From assembly GCA_902559345.1 (NCBI GenBank), contig CACEHH010000009.1:1-35579 (forward strand): a stretch of DNA of 35,579 bases, read 5' to 3'. Positions 33,782 to 35,579 of the stretch are shown piece by piece. The notes under the pieces were generated by a model. That model did not search any database. It was not told the origin of the DNA and saw only the letters and a program-made list of their open reading frames with translations. Both the position numbers and the translations under genes were made by a program. Each line of letters opens with the position of its first letter. Position 1 is the first letter of the stretch. The stretch is from an uncultured SAR86 cluster bacterium. GTDB taxonomy: Bacteria > Pseudomonadota > Gammaproteobacteria > Magnimaribacterales > D2472.

Positions 33782-35579
33782 CTAACTATTATTTTCTAAC
33801 CAAGTTTGGAAAATTAAAACATTCCATAACTGATAATGCCAATTTCTTTTTCCACTTATATGTTCATTCCATTTATCTCTTACAACTTTTACGTTGAAGA
33901 ACCCTTCATTTTGGAGGCGTCTCTCATCTAGTAACATCTCCGCCCAATCTCTTAAAGGCCCTCTTAACCATTCTGCTAGAGGGACTGCAAATCCCATTTT
34001 AGGTCTTTGGATTAAATCTTTAGGAACATGTTTATACAATAGTTCTCTTAGTATCCATTTGCTCTCTCCATTACGTATTTTATAATTTAATGGTAATTGA
34101 GCTGAAAACTCAATAACGCTTGGGTCAAGAAAAGGAACTCGTGTCTCTAGTGAGACAGCCATTGCAGCCCTATCAACCTTTGTCAAAATATCTGTTGGTA
34201 AATAAGTTAATAGATCATAAATCATCATTTGTTCTATTTGACTGAATCCAACATATCTATCAATTCCATCATTTAATATTGTTAGATGTTCAGAAGCATC
34301 TATTAACCAATCAGTTGGATTCTGTATTAAAGATGCTAATTTAAAATGCAAATCTCTGATAGAAGTTGAATTAAGAACATTTGCTCCCTTATGAAGCTTG
34401 TAACCAAAATTTGAAAAACGTTTTTCAAATAGATTTCCAAAATATTTATTCCAATTTTCTTCAGATAAACTATAAATTAATTTTCTTGCTAAATATTTTA
34501 TTGGCGATGGGGTCTTTTTAATTTTTTCAAACATGCTTTTAGTAAAAATATATCGATTATATCCACCAAAAAGCTCATCACCTGCATCTCCAGACAAGGC
34601 AACGGTTACTTTTTGTTTTGCTATTTTGGATACTAAATATGTTGGAATTTGAGAAGAATCTGCAAAAGGCTCGTCGTAAATATGAGGTAAATCTGGTATT
34701 ACATCAAGAGCATCTTGTTCGGTAACATACATATCAAAATGGTCAGTACTAAGATGATTTGCAACAGCTCTTGCATGCTCTGCTTCATTGAAACCTTTGA
34801 CATCGAACCCAATTGAAAAAGTATTAACTCTCTGCTGAGATTGCTTCTGCATAAGTGAAACAATTAAGCTTGAATCAATACCACCCGATAAGAAAGCTCC
34901 AAGCGGTACATCTGCATTCATTTGTTGTGCTACTGCAGTGGACAAAATATTATCTAGCTCACTAATAGCATCTTTGTCTGAATTAAAATTTTTAAGTTTT
35001 TTACCCATTTTATATACTTCTTCTAAAGACCAAAATTTATAATTTTTAAGTTTTTTAGATTTCAGATTAAATTCAAGAATATAGCCTGGAAGCAATTTGT
35101 TAATGTCTTTATAAATAGAAAATGGTGCCGGTATTGCGCTATATCTTAATAATAAAGCAAGAGCACTTCTGTCAATTTCATTGTTAAAGTCGCCTACTTG
35201 CTTGAAAGCTTTTAATTCAGAAGCAAAAACAAAAACATTGTTAACCCAGCCATAATATAAAGGCTTTTCTCCTACTCTGTCTCTAGCTAAAGAAAGGATA
35301 TTTTTTTCTCTATCCCATAATGCTAAGGCAAACATGCCAGATGTCTTTCTTAATGTTTTTTCAAGTCCCCATTTTTCAATTGAAGCAAGAAGGACTTCTG
35401 TGTCTGAGTGACCTTCCATCTTTATTGTTGAAACTACCTCAAGCTCTCTTAAGATTTGTTTGTAATTATAAATCTCACCATTGAAAACAATCACATATCT
35501 TCCTGATTTAGAATGCATTGGCTGATGCCCTGCTGAGCTAAGATCGAGAATTGACAATCGTGAATGAGCTAAGCCTATT
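33782..35579 (-). CDS. asnB: Glutamine-dependent asparagine synthase, partial at right edge
   Basis: The frame continues to the window edge, so the N-terminus with the catalytic Cys2 is outside; at least 599 residues are present. A TTG at 35557 is not the start, because the sequence before it (IGLAHSRLS) is conserved AsnB sequence. Visible are the glutaminase residues in RYVIVFNGEIYNY and EGHSDTEVLL, the synthetase P-loop AFLSGGIDSSLIVSL, and VALSGDAGDELFGGYNRY. It makes asparagine from aspartate using glutamine; copies inside surface-glycan clusters often amidate sugar acids or peptides, and this one's position next to glycosyltransferases fits that, without proof. Confidence 0.92.
   Translation of the reverse strand, partial: IGLAHSRLSILDLSSAGHQPMHSKSGRYVIVFNGEIYNYKQILRELEVVSTIKMEGHSDTEVLLASIEKWGLEKTLRKTSGMFALALWDREKNILSLARDRVGEKPLYYGWVNNVFVFASELKAFKQVGDFNNEIDRSALALLLRYSAIPAPFSIYKDINKLLPGYILEFNLKSKKLKNYKFWSLEEVYKMGKKLKNFNSDKDAISELDNILSTAVAQQMNADVPLGAFLSGGIDSSLIVSLMQKQSQQRVNTFSIGFDVKGFNEAEHARAVANHLSTDHFDMYVTEQDALDVIPDLPHIYDEPFADSSQIPTYLVSKIAKQKVTVALSGDAGDELFGGYNRYIFTKSMFEKIKKTPSPIKYLARKLIYSLSEENWNKYFGNLFEKRFSNFGYKLHKGANVLNSTSIRDLHFKLASLIQNPTDWLIDASEHLTILNDGIDRYVGFSQIEQMMIYDLLTYLPTDILTKVDRAAMAVSLETRVPFLDPSVIEFSAQLPLNYKIRNGESKWILRELLYKHVPKDLIQRPKMGFAVPLAEWLRGPLRDWAEMLLDERRLQNEGFFNVKVVRDKWNEHISGKRNWHYQLWNVLIFQTWLENNS

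Noticed and set aside
35555-35557. TTG at 35557 as the start of asparagine synthase
   Set aside because: Conserved AsnB sequence continues upstream to the window edge, so the gene is simply cut.

Overview
The window is AT-rich (roughly one third GC by eye) and gene-dense, with very short spacers, several overlapping gene ends and no gap above 300 bases. Protein families and gene order (infC-rpmI-rplT-pheS-pheT and a nearby IHF-type gene, a proteobacterial-type PhhB, a TonB-dependent receptor) point to a streamlined marine gammaproteobacterium, possibly of the SAR86 type. That placement is an inference, not a phylogeny.

Layout. 1-4.3 kb: a purine phosphoribosyltransferase (cut by the left edge), a TonB-dependent receptor with a near-consensus sigma-54 promoter, and a divergent AzgA-type purine permease; together they look like a purine uptake and salvage block. 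4.3-8.6 kb: a small membrane protein, phhB and fumC, then a class II aldolase-like protein and an aldehyde dehydrogenase. 8.6-15.6 kb: a minus-strand run of a nucleotide-sugar 4,6-dehydratase, a PQQ-type sugar dehydrogenase, an inositol-monophosphatase-family enzyme, a photolyase and formate-tetrahydrofolate ligase. 15.7-18.0 kb: a TerB-like protein, a secreted type B carboxylesterase and tRNA-Pro(GGG). 18.0-23.7 kb: an IHF/HU gene, a secreted Ig-like repeat protein, a YjbH outer-membrane barrel and a Wza-like SLBB export protein. 23.8-27.5 kb: infC-rpmI-rplT-pheS-pheT. 27.6-30.8 kb: pdxH, then a formyltransferase and a FAD/NAD(P)-binding protein on the plus strand. 30.8-35.6 kb: aminotransferase, PglC-like phosphoglycosyltransferase, GT4 glycosyltransferase and asparagine synthase (cut by the right edge).

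How they fit together. The 4,6-dehydratase, EpsN/PglE-like aminotransferase, formyltransferase, PglC-like enzyme and GT4 could form a route to a glycan that starts with a 4-formamido-4,6-dideoxy-HexNAc. Formate-THF ligase would supply the formyl donor, and the SLBB/YjbH pair would export the product.

Two observations stand out. First, the phenylalanyl-tRNA synthetase is reduced in both subunits: PheS (241 aa) lacks the N-terminal coiled coil and PheT (635 aa) lacks the EMAPII/OB-fold B2 domain, so two tRNA-contacting appendages are gone while the catalytic core, editing region and C-terminal FDX-ACB domain remain. Second, a textbook intrinsic-terminator hairpin with a T-tract is embedded in codons 2-18 of the IHF/HU gene, right behind the stop codon of the upstream Ig-like gene, so the same bases appear to encode a conserved N-terminus and a terminator.
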